A stretch of 64,000 nucleotides of DNA from Warburgia ugandensis (lineage: Eukaryota > Streptophyta > Magnoliopsida > Canellales > Canellaceae), in NCBI GenBank assembly GCA_035236585.1, contig CP141126.1, positions 9,003,001 through 9,067,000 on the forward strand, written 5' to 3'. Each line of letters begins with the position of its first letter. Positions within the stretch are counted from its first letter, which is position 1. A model generated the notes under the pieces. That model worked only from the letters and a program-made list of their open reading frames with translations, made no database searches and was not told the origin of the DNA. The position numbers were made by a program, and so were the translations under genes. Positions 13,459-26,295 of this stretch are shown here, in pieces.

Positions 13459-14869
13459 TTAGGCATGACTTTTGCACCAACAGATATCCAAGGTTAAGGG
13501 AATCGGATGAAGAGCTACTCGACTCCTTTGGGCATGACTTTTGCAGTAACAGATATCCAAGGTTAGGGGAATCAGATCTAGGCCATAGATCAATGGTATG
13601 GTAAGTCTCATTATTGAAAAATCCAGATGTGATCCATGGCCTTGAACTTGTCGACGATCAACTCGGGACCCAAACTCTTTACTCCCATGCCAAATGGATA
13701 TATCCCATCTGCAAGATGTAATCCACCAATAACCAAATAGTTCGCGTTTTGTTGGAAGAATCCTGAACAAACTAAGCAAGGGTCTACAAGATCATCCGAT
13801 AACAATGAAATCAGATGCAGTTGGACAATCTTGCAGCCACCTATAAGATTAAAGAATTTGAGCCATCCCATGCAACATGCGGGCTCCAAAAGTCTCTCTG
13901 ACCAGTAAGGATCGAGGCAAGTAATTCTGTTACGTACTTGCTAAAAATAAAAGAAACAACTCCAAGCCGATCATTGAGCAAGTCGTTCCACATGTACATT
14001 TTCTGTGGGAAATGTGTATCCATAATATAAGAGCCCCTCTATTAGACGTAGCTGGTTGCAAACAATATCCAACAAAGTACATGTTAAACGCGTTTGCAGG
14101 CACTTTGTGCGGCAAGGATCATCTTAATCTCATCTCGGAAAAAATCCGTCCATTATAGACATCATCAGTAGCGTTCTTTGGATAACTCCTACAGCATTCT
14201 CTGACTTAAGGGGTTATAATCATCTGCACATGAAAAAAACCATCCATTTTCTGTTCTTTCAGCACACCTTTAAATGAGGCTTGACGCTGGTTTAGCTAAT
14301 ACGAAAGGTGAAGAAAATAGCAATTGGTCTATTTGCGTGAAAAAGTTAACGAAGTTTATCACGTGAAAGGAGGTCATAAAGCCCGTAAGATAAACTATAT
14401 CACGTCAAAACGTGGTCCCTATAGGCTGCTGTAAGCCTTTGAGGACTTTTCGAAAGAACTTCAAAACCAACGGTTGCCCTCTTGAGTAAGTCGAAATTTG
14501 CAGTAAATGGGCGTCGCTCCTTCCCCACCTCTTTACCCATTTGAACCAAGGCCTCCCATATGGGGAAAGGATCCACCATTGACCTCAGCCAAGTACTGAG
14601 CCACATAATGCGAGATGCAACAATAAAGAAAATCACGTTTACTACCCCACCCCTTGTCATTTGTTGATGCAAACAAAGCACAAAACCAAGAAATCAGATT
14701 TACGTGGTTTGGTATTCGTAGGGAAAATATTTATTACATAATCAGTTTTTCTTCCTTGAAAGTTAGACGGAGACACACGAATCCTTGCACCAGTGTGCGG
14801 TAGAAGACATTGAAAGAAGAATATATAGTTTTCCTCAATAAGAACGATATCTCTTGCCATCATCCACAT
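13459..14869 (-). pseudogene. Coding-like debris of unknown origin
   Basis: Several adjacent minus-strand frames of 60-106 codons lie close together (13459-13779, 13611-13889, 13841-14023, 13930-14115, 14400-14681) in DNA less AT-rich than its surroundings. Their composition looks protein-like rather than random, for example the segment LVIGGLHLADGIYPFGMGV near 13700. The frames do not join through obvious GT-AG introns, and I cannot assign a family. On plus, 13446-13505 and 13516-13570 are near copies of each other, a 66-bp tandem repeat. A decayed gene fragment is one reading; chance open frames are the other. Confidence 0.25.
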
Positions 14870-15185
14870 GTTGTTTTGATACAGGAAGTTTTGCTTATTA
14901 ATAAAGTCATTTGACCCATTTATTCATCTAAACATCCTCATTTGACATTCACCGTAAAATGCAGTTTCTGACTAACTGTGGACGGTGCCGTGTTCATTTC
15001 CTTGTATGGTTTGACATGGAAATCTAATTCTGGCTGGAAACGGAACCCTCATATTTGGTACGAGTCCTTTAAAGATATTTCAAGCAAATTAGTGAAGTTG
15101 TGCAGATGAAAAATAAAAAGGAAGACCAACACTAAGCTCCATCATATTCAAAAGTCGGAAAATGGGTGGACCAAAGAGATATTCA

Positions 15186-15260
15186 ATCTTACCTTGCATT
15201 TTTGCAAGAGACTATTTCACACACCTAATTCAGGACCTTCAGGTCACCTGCCGACAGTTC
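15186..15260 (-). mobile_element. 5' fragment of an Au-like SINE
   Basis: The complement reads GGTGACCTGAAGGTCCTGAA, then GTCTCTTGCAAAAATGCAAG and GTAAGATTG, matching the middle of the Au SINE from B-box to the AGCCTCTTGCA block. Both ends are missing. Confidence 0.6.
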
Positions 15261-17647
15261 TAACATTCAGACGTTTAAACTGAATCGTGCCAAAGACGTT
15301 TCAGTACATAAAAATTTTGAGTCTTTGACCTCAAGCCGTAAAACTCTTCAAGGAGAAGTTCTTTTTCTTTGGAATCAGTTTCGGTCCAACCGGCACTTAA
15401 GTAAACTGAGAAGCTGCGTGTGTCAAACCAATTCACAAATCACCAGGTAACCTAACCCCATTAAGATTTTGTGTGGCATAGACCTTGCATAAGACATGTG
15501 TAGCAAATAAAATAAAATGGCAGGACTCGGACCTGTCGTTGTTGCACTAAGTACGGGACCGACCATTTTACATCACCAAATCATAGAGATTGATCACAGT
15601 GTGCAACCTTAGCGCCGAAAATAATTAAAAATTGCACGTGAGTGTGAAATTAGTTCAGGATGAGAACACGATTTCCACGATGTTGGAAAGTTGTGGCCAT
15701 AAACCCTTCTCCTTCTCTTTTCATCATAGACAAAAAAGCAAGTCCTTGAATATTGGACTGATAGAACATATGATCATAGAGGTTTAGATAAAGGTCGCTG
15801 TTCGAACATGCGCGCTGAATCACGGATGAATCAGATCCTAAAGTGAAAGCTCTCTCTCTCTCACTTAAAGAGGAATATGATACTGCACTTCCACGCACGC
15901 ACCCTCACATTTTGTCTGAAGGGGTCACCTCAAGCTAATTCCACCCATTCATCTAATTTTCGTGGCTTTGAATGGCTTTTAATACCAAATAGCCTGTAGA
16001 TAAGGCACTTGGACAGTTTTAAATGAACGAGTTAGATCATCCAAAGCTGAATTCCTTCATGCAAAATATTGAGTCCATTATAGGGAAGTGCCTTATAGGG
16101 CTTTGGATTTAGTATCTCTCAATATATATTCAAATGACGGTTTGAACTTTGAATTTTTTAGTTTTTTTCATCAAGGAATGAGAATATTTGACTCTGTTAG
16201 AGGGTAGAAATGAATAGTTCTTTACTGCAACCATCTTTGAATTCAAGAACAAAGATGCCATTAAAGCATTCCATCTTCTTTTTGTTAAGTTCATGCACGT
16301 TGATTTCGTCTCGAAAGGTGCTATTAAATTCCTATCCATCCTTGTCATACAATATTACATGTCGAGTGCCTAATTGTATTTCCCGAATTAATTTGGTCGG
16401 TGAAAGCTTATCTGCCTCTTTCATTTTTCTTTCGAAAATTATGGAGAAGACTTGCACTATCATCTTTCTTTTCATGCGGGTCCCAATTCAGACCTGGTCA
16501 TACGTGGAGATAAGCTTTGATCATCTGGTGGATCATTGCAAGAAAAGTGTAGTTGATGGTCAAGGTTTGGTTGCTTAATTGATTCCTCTTTCTCAAATCA
16601 TTCGCCATCAATTCACTCTCCAGACACAGATTTCGGACCTGAGGAACCCAGTGAGATTGAATTCCAGGGTATCTGAATGGTCCCACTCTGACCTACAAGT
16701 TTGGCACTTCAACCTGAGGGGAAGCCTGAGTGATCTTAGTCTATGAATAGTGAAGTTTGCCAGAGGGCATCAAGTTGGTGAAAGGGGATTGCCGCTGAAT
16801 AAGACCCAAATGGCCATTTATGTTTATTTACAGCGTCAATCAAGGAGATTGAATATATACAGTTTTAAAGGAAAACTAGAGCTTAGCAAGCTACTCAACC
16901 AATCCATTCAACATCAAAATGATTAACCCTCAGATTTACCAAAGTTGCCCCTTCTCTAGCACGGAAGTCCGGGTATGATGAATTTGAACAGTTCTATGCA
17001 GAAGAATGTGTGATGCTTCCTCTGCCACATCTTTGAATCTCCAAGGAGTTTTCGAAGGATCCATAAGCCATCCAGGAGTCCATTTATCACAAATATGGAA
17101 ACTCAGAGAAATGATGTAACAGATGAAGACCTTGGAAGGCTTCTCTGCCTTGTTTACAGCTGCATTGTCACAAGGACCTGCATAGTCCCAACTTTTTCCT
17201 TCCCCCTTATCACTGAAAATTCATCCAAAAAGCCTCCTGGCCCATCTAAACTAAACTTAACCATAAAAATTCATACATGACACATTTCGATGTCCAAAAT
17301 TAAGTTTTTAAAAGTCTTGAATTCAAAACTTCTCTTACTTGTCTAATTACATGCAAGCTAACCTGTATTTCAAAAATAATAATAATAATAATCTTCAAAT
17401 ACGATTGTGTTATTTGATAATAATAAAAGAAAAAATAATATAAAATTTTCAGCAAATCACTACAACTACAGTAAAATTGTAGAATTGTTGTCCTAATGAA
17501 AGACCACATAGATATGCCAGTCATTTGTTTATTTTTTGCATAAGTTATTTAAAGTTAAGATAAATATATGGAAAATGATGGCAAGTTATCTCTCGAGAAA
17601 TGCTCTAGGGTCTATCTATGGTATTGCTTTCATTTATGTGACTCATA
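15261..17647. other. Intergenic, no gene recognised
   Basis: The longest frame is 122 codons (16210-16578 plus), overlapped by other short frames on the opposite strand, with no family resemblance. An (AAT)n-rich patch lies at about 17370-17445. Confidence 0.45.
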
Positions 17648-18638
17648 TAGGAATGGCAATGGGTCAAACCAATTACGGGTCTTGATCACCATTGACTTGT
17701 AAAGATCAAAAAGTGGGTAAGAAATTCATAGCTCTAGTAGAATTAGGGTCAAAAGATGTAACCCAATTTTATATTAGGGTCAGAGTAGGCTTAATGAGAA
17801 AATTAGGGATGCCAAACATTTTTAATGTATTTATAGTAGGGTAAGGTATACGTGCCATATTTTTTCAGGCATAGTATAACTACTTTTTAGATCTAACCAG
17901 TTCATCAAGATTAGACTACCAATAATAGGTAATCTATGAGAAATATGTACATTTGGATGATCCCAACCACTTCTTTGGGTCTTTGAAAATTTCAAAAAAA
18001 GAAAAAAGGTAGTCAAAGTGTTATGTTAAGAAACATATGCTGAAAACATCCAATGGTTATGAAATTTGATGTCTAGACTAATATCATGAATGTCTTAGAA
18101 CTATAAAATAGGGTTTCCTATGTACGGAGAAGGATTGTGTACACCTTACACTCCTCTTGAATGTGTGCTTTTACCTTACTCTTTTCTCAAATTATATGTA
18201 TAAGGACATGTAGTGATTAAGAAATAGGGGTTTTTACTTTTATCTTTTTGGCTTATTTAACTACTTTTAACTGATTGGCTACAACAATCAGAAGTGCCAA
18301 GGATAATGAGAATATTGGCGTTTGGTGCTAAGCTATCAACTCCTTTATTTTGCCTCTATCAAATGATGCACTCATACTATATTATATTTCGTAGATAATC
18401 ATTATTTGATAACTAACATCAATCAATCTTCTAGTATTCAAAATCTTTAGGTGTTAAGGTCAATTAAGGGACCGATCCAAATTGACTAGTCCAAGCTACG
18501 AGTAGAGGCAGCAAGTTTGATCCAACCAATATTAGGGTCAAAAAACTATGATACAAAGTTAGAGTCAAAATAAAAACATTAGGGTCAAGGTTAAGGTTAG
18601 GCCAATACTGTGCTTGACCCAATCCATTGCTTACCCTA
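17648..18638. mobile_element. Candidate degenerate inverted-repeat (hAT-like) element
   Basis: The left end TAGGAATGGCAATGGGTCAA and the complement of the right end (TAGGGTAAGCAATGG, then GGGTCAAGC) form an imperfect inverted repeat. TTAGGGTCA motifs recur inside both ends. The TAGG...GGCAA style resembles hAT termini. No transposase is present and no clear 8-bp target duplication flanks it, so this is tentative. Confidence 0.35.
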
Positions 18639-19989
18639 GAACCCCATTAAGAGTATGCACTCCTAGATACAAGTGACATACCAATGTAACATTGTGGTAA
18701 GAACATGACCAATATGCCAAAACCTTGAGTGATGGAATACATCAACATCCCATGCCACTAGTAGCTCCTCTTATAGTCGATAGGATATTGGCTTCACTTA
18801 GGATCATACCACATTGCCTTCTAGCTAAGCGTTTAGATGGCGCAGGTCACTTGAAGAGTCCTATTTCTGGTGTTTCCTTCATTTTTTATTATTTTTTGTA
18901 GAAACAGCAGAAATGCGTTAGGAATTTTTTTTGGAAATGACAATTGTTTCTTAATCTATGCTTCTAGAATCTAAAAGCATAATGACAAAAAAGAAAAAAG
19001 AAAATTTGTAAAATGCGCCTTAGCTCAAAAGCCATCCATGAGTGGATGGAATTGACACCTTTCCATTGTGATTAGTTTTTAGATCGCTTGTCAAATCAAC
19101 TGACTGAATCTCATCTCATGAAACGTATGGCCAAGAAAGTAGCTAGTTAGAAAAGAGATTAGCAGCAGTCCCCGCTCTTTTATCTTTTCCCCATTACTGC
19201 ATGAGTAATTATTTCTGTGTAAGCATCATTAAGTAGTACGTCTTGGAAGCATTCATCGAAGTGCTCAAAAGGCCTCTCACATCAACACAACTTCACCCTC
19301 CCAATCAAGATAAAGGCAACTAAGCCGTTGGATTGTAAACACAAGCTTCTCATTATCCATAGACAAACTGTATATTTTGTCCATATATGTTACTCAAATT
19401 CAAAGGCAAAATCTCGCTGAGTTGCACACAAGTTGGATTTCGAGGCCAAAAGGCCCACGTTCAAAGTATTCTGCCCGAGCAGGACCAAAATCAAAACGTT
19501 AAGAACGGAATCCAAACAAGATCATGAGTGGTGAAGAGAGGGTCCAACGAGAAACCTGCGTTTCCTTTTTAAGTACACCAGTGAGAAATGGGAAGAGAAA
19601 AGCTTTAGCCGTAGAACGACCAGAGTAACCTTCTTGTCTTTATTGATGGATTTGGTCCAAATTCAATTGAAGTTGCCAAACTGACCGAATGACAGGAGAG
19701 TTGTTTATTCGAATCTCTCTTTTTTAGCGTGGTAGCATGATGAGGATTTGGCGTTTCTCTTCTTTATCTACATTAGCTTGTCCCATCTTTTGTGAGGGTG
19801 GGTCATAGTTAGATGATGCACCTTGGACTTACTTTTCTTCATGCATATCGGGAATGGAACGAGGTACAAGATCGTGATGAGGTGACTTCTGGATTATTCT
19901 CATGTGCCGCACTTTAGAGAACAGTACTACTTGTTTAGAAGTATAACTTGTAAAAGAGAATTATCCGATAGTCCAAGGAGCATCATATA
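18639..19989. other. Intergenic, no gene recognised
   Basis: No frame of useful length and no recognisable RNA gene or transposon terminus. Confidence 0.45.
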
Positions 19990-19992
19990 AGT

Positions 19993-20176
19993 CAGAGAGG
20001 GGGGGGGGGGGGGGAACGAATAAGAGAACCAGTAGCTACAGTGTGAATGGAGAAGACGACCTAGATTTGAGTAGGAGAAGAGTACTACTTAGAGAGGGAA
20101 CGGGGGGGGGACGAATAAGAGAAGAATCAGTAGCTCCTGTGTGAATGGAGAAGAGGACTTAGATTTGAGTAGGAGG
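19993..20176. repeat. 95-bp tandem duplication with poly-G tract
   Basis: Two adjacent copies, 95 bp apart, each start with an AGAGAGG plus G-run segment and run through CGAATAAGAGAA, GTGTGAATGGAGAAGA and TAGATTTGAGTAGGAG. The first copy has a G run of about 16 (19999-20014); the second about nine. They differ at a few positions, so the duplication is not recent or the G tracts are unstable. Confidence 0.85.
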
Positions 20177-20362
20177 TGCATGGGAGACAATCGGCCGTCT
20201 GAGGGTCGAAAGTAGGTATTTTATTTGTGCTAGGAGTAGGCTTTCATATTCCTTAAGTGCTCACTTTCAAGTCATTCTCCCTTTCAATTTAGTAAACCTT
20301 AAAAGCTGTAGCATTCCTCCAAAGGAATCCATAACATTCTGAACTCGCATGCATGTCGTGGA

Positions 20363-20838
20363 GTTAGTGGTGCTTGAGATGAATTATGCTAAGTTGAGAT
20401 GACATGAGATAGATCGTGAAATTATTTGAACTTCGTTAAGATGACCTAAATTTAGCACAAGATCAAGGGAAATGACTAAAACTATCATTTAAGCTGTGCC
20501 GAGACAAAGTGGAGGAAATGGTTGAGATGACATGACATGGCTACTTTCTATCTCAACTAAAATATAGGGGTGGGACTGAATTTGGGGATGGGGAAGACAT
20601 GACGGTTTTACTATAGGAATAAAGTGATATAAATGAGATGAGATGGCTTGAGATGAAAGTATATGCAAACCACTAACAGTTGAGCTGAGATGATATTGGA
20701 ATTTCCCATCTCAAGTACTACTAATAGTCAGACGGGATGATATGGCTATTATATCATCTTAGCTGAAGCATCACTAATAATGATATGCTCATATCATCTC
20801 ATCTGAACTCATATTATCTTCTCTCAAGCACCACTAAC
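20363..20838. mobile_element. MITE-like element with inverted repeats
   Basis: GTTAGTGGTGCTTGAGA at 20363-20379 is repeated in inverted form at the right end (TCTCAAGCACCACTAAC, 20822-20838). The subterminal regions are rich in GAGATGA on the left and TCATCTC on the right, so the 476-bp unit could fold into a long hairpin. There is no coding capacity. The target-site duplication is not clear by eye, so the superfamily (Tourist/PIF or other) is open. Confidence 0.65.
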
Positions 20839-23800
20839 ACCTAGATACTATGTTTTATGATATATGGTAAAGATTCATTCCATAAACCCACTACCGAAAA
20901 ATGACTTTAAGATCCAAAATCGACCGTTTGAACTTACCATGAGGGGCGATTTAATGTTCAGTTACCTAAGGCAAGCACATAGATCCATCTAATCTTTCAG
21001 GCATTAGATATTTAATGGTCAATCTGATCACTTTCCTTTCAAGTGAGAAGTGTAGCCTATCAGTTTCTGATAAGTGCACTCGTTAAGACTGTTCGAGTTA
21101 TAGTTCTTCCGGTAAGATTGAGGTTTGAAGAAGTCATATATCTAAACTATGTGTTTATAGGTCTGAGCTTTTGCAATGATCTCACTTGTGGTTTTCCTTC
21201 GTGTTCTCCAAATCGAGGCACCAATTCATTGAATTCTTATCTCCACTAGTCAGTTGACTCGTGGAATTCAGACATCACATGATCTAAACTACCAACTGAC
21301 CGAGTCAGATTGACTTGTTAGGCAATTCTTTGACTCGGAAACCCTCATTTTTTTTGTCCTTTTCTGTAGGTACTAAATTCGGAGAAAAACTAGGAATATG
21401 AACCCTATAAATTAGTGAATTCGTGCTTTATCTTAGAGAAAAACAAAGCCAGTAAATTGAAGCAATTAACAGAAAATTCTGAAATTCCTTGATCCTTTAA
21501 GGTCCATGCAAACTGCCTTTCTGATCCTTCTTCCTACAATCAAATTCAAACTCTCCCATTCCCTCAAGCATTGCCTTATAAAATAATCAGAAAAATGTAC
21601 AAGTTGGGCAAGTTGATATGGAAACAGAACCTTGGATTTACTGATGCGGACCTCTGCTACTTGAAAAAATCAGTCACGGATTATTTGTACGATAGTCCCT
21701 AGACTGAGGCAAGACCATACAGTACAAGCACTTATTAACTCCAAGTGGGCACAGATTTCATAGCTGTAACGAAACATTTTACAGCTAAAAGCAACAAATC
21801 TTGGATCCTCCAGTGAATGAGATCACGGCCCATCTAAGCACTGCCCAAGTGTCCAAAGGGCACAAGCAGAGAGAGAGAGAGACGTGAAAAACAGGGCAGT
21901 ATCTAGACTGCAAATAGAGAAGAGGATCTAGAAGTGAGTGAAAACCCTCTTTTTCAATTATCCAAAGTATTTATATTGTTAACCATGCTGTGGGCGATTC
22001 TTACATGAAAAGTTTCACTTTGACTATGGAGGGTTTGTTGGGGAACGAAAACTGTGATTTTCTACTTTGGAACTGCCTGTTTAAGGCAAAAATAGACCCT
22101 TAGATCTGTTACATTGGTTAAAATTTCGGTACATGGCTTATCCTACAGGATTGTGGAGCTTTGCAAGGTGGCGCCTAACTCTACTTTATGCATCTCACTG
22201 GCTTATTAAGACCAGTCGTAAGGTGAGCCCATCGGATAATCAATTGCCCAAAGTTGATCAAATTTTAACACTGCAATAATGCAATGTTAACTATGCATTA
22301 GATATGATACGTATGTAGAGCACGTAACTCTACCAAGTTAGTGTAGTGCAGCTCACTTTTACATGGTAAACCTGACCTCTAGTTGATCAGACCCGTTCAC
22401 CTGACGGGCCTCAACTTCGGGTGACTAATGCTCAAAAACAGTGAGGATTGGATGAGTCTAAAAAAAAAAGGTACTTTTGATTGTATGAGATGTATGGTTG
22501 AATACGTCCTGTAATGAATGGTAAACGATCAGCCAGTAAGAAGTATGGTTGTAGATCACTTTGATATTTGATATACAAGATATTTGGAACTAGAGAATTA
22601 GATGAACAGGCCCACTCAATAGGGGTTGAACCATCATAAAAGGTGGGTGGCACCACACTAACTTGGTTTAGTGTCACGATTTATGCTATCATTCCTCATC
22701 TACCATTATTCTGATTGCCATTTGATCAGGCGCCATTTAATCAAGCTAAAAATTCCAAGAAAGAACCAACATCAATTTACCACAAGAACAGTTAAGATCA
22801 ATCCCGGGGACCCACGATGTGTTATGAACGGTATCAACATCCTATGGTTGGAGAAGTCAAAGAGACCCCAAATGTATAGATTATAGACTAACTGCACTCT
22901 AGATTTGATTTGAGGCCCATTAGCAACCTAGTCTTGACGTTATTTACTCCAATCTAAGGCCCATTCATTCAATTCTCCACTCATGTGCTAGCCGCCAGCG
23001 ACAATATCTTGCAAACCAATGGACCGTAACAATTAAGTGACCAAGTTAGATTGACTTGAGAGGCAATCCTTTGACTAGAAAATTCGTTTTTTATTATTTT
23101 TTCCTAATGATGGGATTGTAATTTTGACAAGGAAAATTTTAGGAGAACATGACCCACTTAATCCATATTTTTTTAAGGAGAAATAGGACAATCAATTCAA
23201 ATAGTTGACTGATAAATCATAAAATTATTCGACCCACCAGGTTCATGCACAATGCATTTTTCTGCATTGGAATTCAAATGCTCCTATCGTTTCACGCATT
23301 GCCTTGTGCAGAAAAAACAAATTACTGCACCTGTTGGCGAAGTTTAATTTGGTAAAGAACCCCTGATGTGGTACTCTGAGAGGTGTCCATAACAAGCAAA
23401 TGCCAACAAAACAATGGCTTCGAGAAGCCTTTCAAACGTGTTTAGAGGCAATGTAATTTTCATGAGTTTTACCATCATGAAAAAAGGGCTTCCTCTTCTC
23501 TTTATTGCGTTCTCTTACACGACTCGTGCCTATTGTCATGAGCAAAGACTTTGGGACTCCCGTGTGACACTTAATCTTGAAATACACTCTTAAGGTACCA
23601 AGGCTAAATTCAGCTTGAATTGCGGAAGCTTACAAGAAAATATGAAAAGAGAGTAAGAAACTTGAAAAGAGCAATGCTAACTTACATTCTAAATCATTGA
23701 TTGGTTCATTATGAGATGTCTTACAAATAAGTGAGTTACTATATTTATAGAAGTTCACCCCATTTCCACTTCCTCAATGGAGGGCTAAGATCATTAGACA

Positions 23801-25079
23801 TGTATGGTCCAAATTGCCCTTTGGAACATTCTTAGAAAATATCTTAAGTCTACAATATTCTAGATTGTAGATATTTATAAGGATAATTCCATAGTTTAGG
23901 CCTTCTAGAAATGGATCTTCCTTCACGGGTATTCAATAGTGGGCCAAAGTCTCCTGAAACAAGTCCACAAACAAAAATGAGCCTCTTTTAGAACTTGTAT
24001 ACTTTGGTCCTAGATTGTGTAACAACAGCCCGTGACACTATGTTTAGCTCTCTCTCTCTCTCAGTTTTATCATGAAAAGCTTTTCATGGCTTTCTAGTGA
24101 AAAAAAAATACTCCATGGATTCATTGCTTGTATTTTTTAAGTGATACGAGCCGTTTATCTGATTTGGGCTTAGCCTATATGTATATTTATCAAAAAAGTC
24201 GTCTATTGGGCATTTCTAAGACTATGTTTGTTGGGCCTTTCAAGGTTGTGAAACGGATGTTTTTGAACATTTCGTGTCTATTTTACAACCCTAAAGGTTC
24301 AACAAGTATGGTATTAGAGGTGTTCAATGCATGAAATTTTTTATATGTATGAAATGGCTTAAGATCACTGAAAGCTTTTTTCCAATGGCTAGCTTTTCGG
24401 TAGTTCTCTCTCTAAGAGGCACACTTGAAGAAAACCATAGCAGGAGCGAAAATGAATCAATTGAAGTATGATTGTGAAATTAGTGGAATAGGAGGTCAAT
24501 GAAAAATGCATCTCTTCTATGTGTCTTCTTTGATGGATGTTAAGTCGCAACATATGCTTTCATCTTGACAAGCCTTAAGAACTGTTGGAACCAATGATCG
24601 CTCTAGGGGATGTGCGTTCACATCCAGCCACAATGCTTCCTGAACTTTGTCAAAATGGATAGTATAGATATGAAACACAGTGATTACCGTAGTGACTCCA
24701 GCAATCTTTTTTTTTCCTTGTTTTAGAAAATTGATAAGCAGAAGCACACTTGTCTGCTCAAAGAAGAAGTACATTGTTGGGCCCACATGCTGCGCTGGCA
24801 TGATTTAATCCTTTGGTATGGCTGGGTAATGACAAGCCCATTGCATCCACACTGATCTCGATTGGACATTCTTACTCTTCATGGCAAAAAGCTCAGTTTG
24901 GAGTTTTGGAGGAAGATGTGAACTATAGACTTTTGGTGAAATATTGTATCCCAGCGAAATATCCACTTGCAATGGGACCTAAGCCATATGGATTAGCTAT
25001 TGATGGTGTGCAAGTTTGTTGGCATAGGTCGATTGTGCGTTCAGAGAGCATACTTCTTCCTTATCAACAAAGTGCTCTC
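20839..25079. other. Intergenic, no gene recognised
   Basis: Frames are at most 109 codons (24813-25142 plus, partly over a SINE) and none resembles a known family. Short CT/GA runs occur near 21870 and 24050. No RNA gene recognised. Confidence 0.45.
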
Positions 25080-25222
25080 ATTAGTCAGCCCAGGTGCAGA
25101 TGCTCCTGCATATGCAGACTCCAGGGAAGGGGCAGACCTTAAGGGTCAATGTACGCAGTCAAGGTATTTTGCAAGAGACTGTTTCCACACCTTAAACTCA
25201 GTAACCTTAAGGTCAGACAACA
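25080..25222 (-). mobile_element. Au-like SINE, nearly full length
   Basis: Read on the minus strand, it runs from the B-box region (GACCTTAAGGTTACTGAG) through GTGGAAACAGTCTCTTGCAA, then GCCCCTTCCCTGGAGTCTGC, to GCAGGAGCATCTGCACC. This is the same order of blocks as in the 36066-36246 copy. The extreme 5' A-box end is eroded. Confidence 0.65.
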
Positions 25223-26295
25223 AAAGAGACCCTGGTGAAGGGTTTAGGACCACAACTTTTCAGTAAACCATAATCATCAAAGGGTAGAAGCTAACATGTA
25301 CATGCAACTTATAGACATCTATTGACCATAAAAAAACTGTCATGTCTCATCTGTATTCTGTTCCCCCTTACTACATATACCAATCCAAAAAAAAATGATG
25401 GGATGCCGCGGGTACAAATGGTAGAAGGTTAAAGACAGTGATGAAGCAACCAAACTGCTAATCTCTGGGTCAAATTCCTGATAGAATCTCCCCTTCAATA
25501 TCATCTATAATATGATTCTAGCCCGTGGTTCTCTAATGTAAAATGGACGGTGAAACAAACTGCCTTTTGGTTTCACCATCATTCATTTTACAACTCCCAC
25601 TATCCATTTTACAACTCAAGAAAGAACCGGGATCATTTAATGGATGAAAAGTTCCGAGCCAGCACCAAAGACGGAACCCAGAAGATGAACGGCTTGGATC
25701 ACCAAACCCATATGTGCTTTTAGCCTGCCACACATATACTCCCATATACACCAAAGGGGGTTACATAGTTTCTCCTCAATCACGAACATCAAAAAGAAAC
25801 TTGGACAGTCATCATGACTTAGCATTAGCAAGTGGAGCTTTAATTAGCACCAGCTTGTAATTTCCCGAGTAATCTCTGTTGGAATAACAAATGCGAGCTT
25901 ATAGGATGAGAAGACGAATTCTTGAGAAATACTTGCTTCATGAGCAAGAAAATATTACAGGAACACAAAATTACGGATGCTCAATTGTAGACAATAAGCA
26001 GAGATGTGACGTACCTAATATTTATTCAATTTTGACACAGAGATACTAGAAAGACAGAAGGTTAGAGCACCAGGGCATTCCATTTGATTAACAACAAACA
26101 CATTACCTAGAAATCCTTTAGACAAATTACATCCCCCTCAATCTTCTACTCTGTTCAAATGCCTTGCATACCATACAGGCCAAACACATTCCACCTAAGG
26201 ACTTACTCTTTACATACTTAACCTTGTAAGCCTCACAGGGAGTTCACATTTTCATCCCAATTATCAGAACTTCAAATTCAGTACTAAGAGAATTC
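25223..26295. other. Intergenic; includes presumed 3' UTR of the ribonucleotide reductase gene
   Basis: No coding frame of note. The right edge lies immediately downstream of the RNR1 stop codon and should contain its 3' UTR and polyadenylation site on the minus strand. Confidence 0.45.

Noticed and set aside
24813-25142. 109-codon plus-strand frame as a gene
   Set aside because: Its 3' part lies over a SINE on the other strand and the rest has no family resemblance or splice partner.
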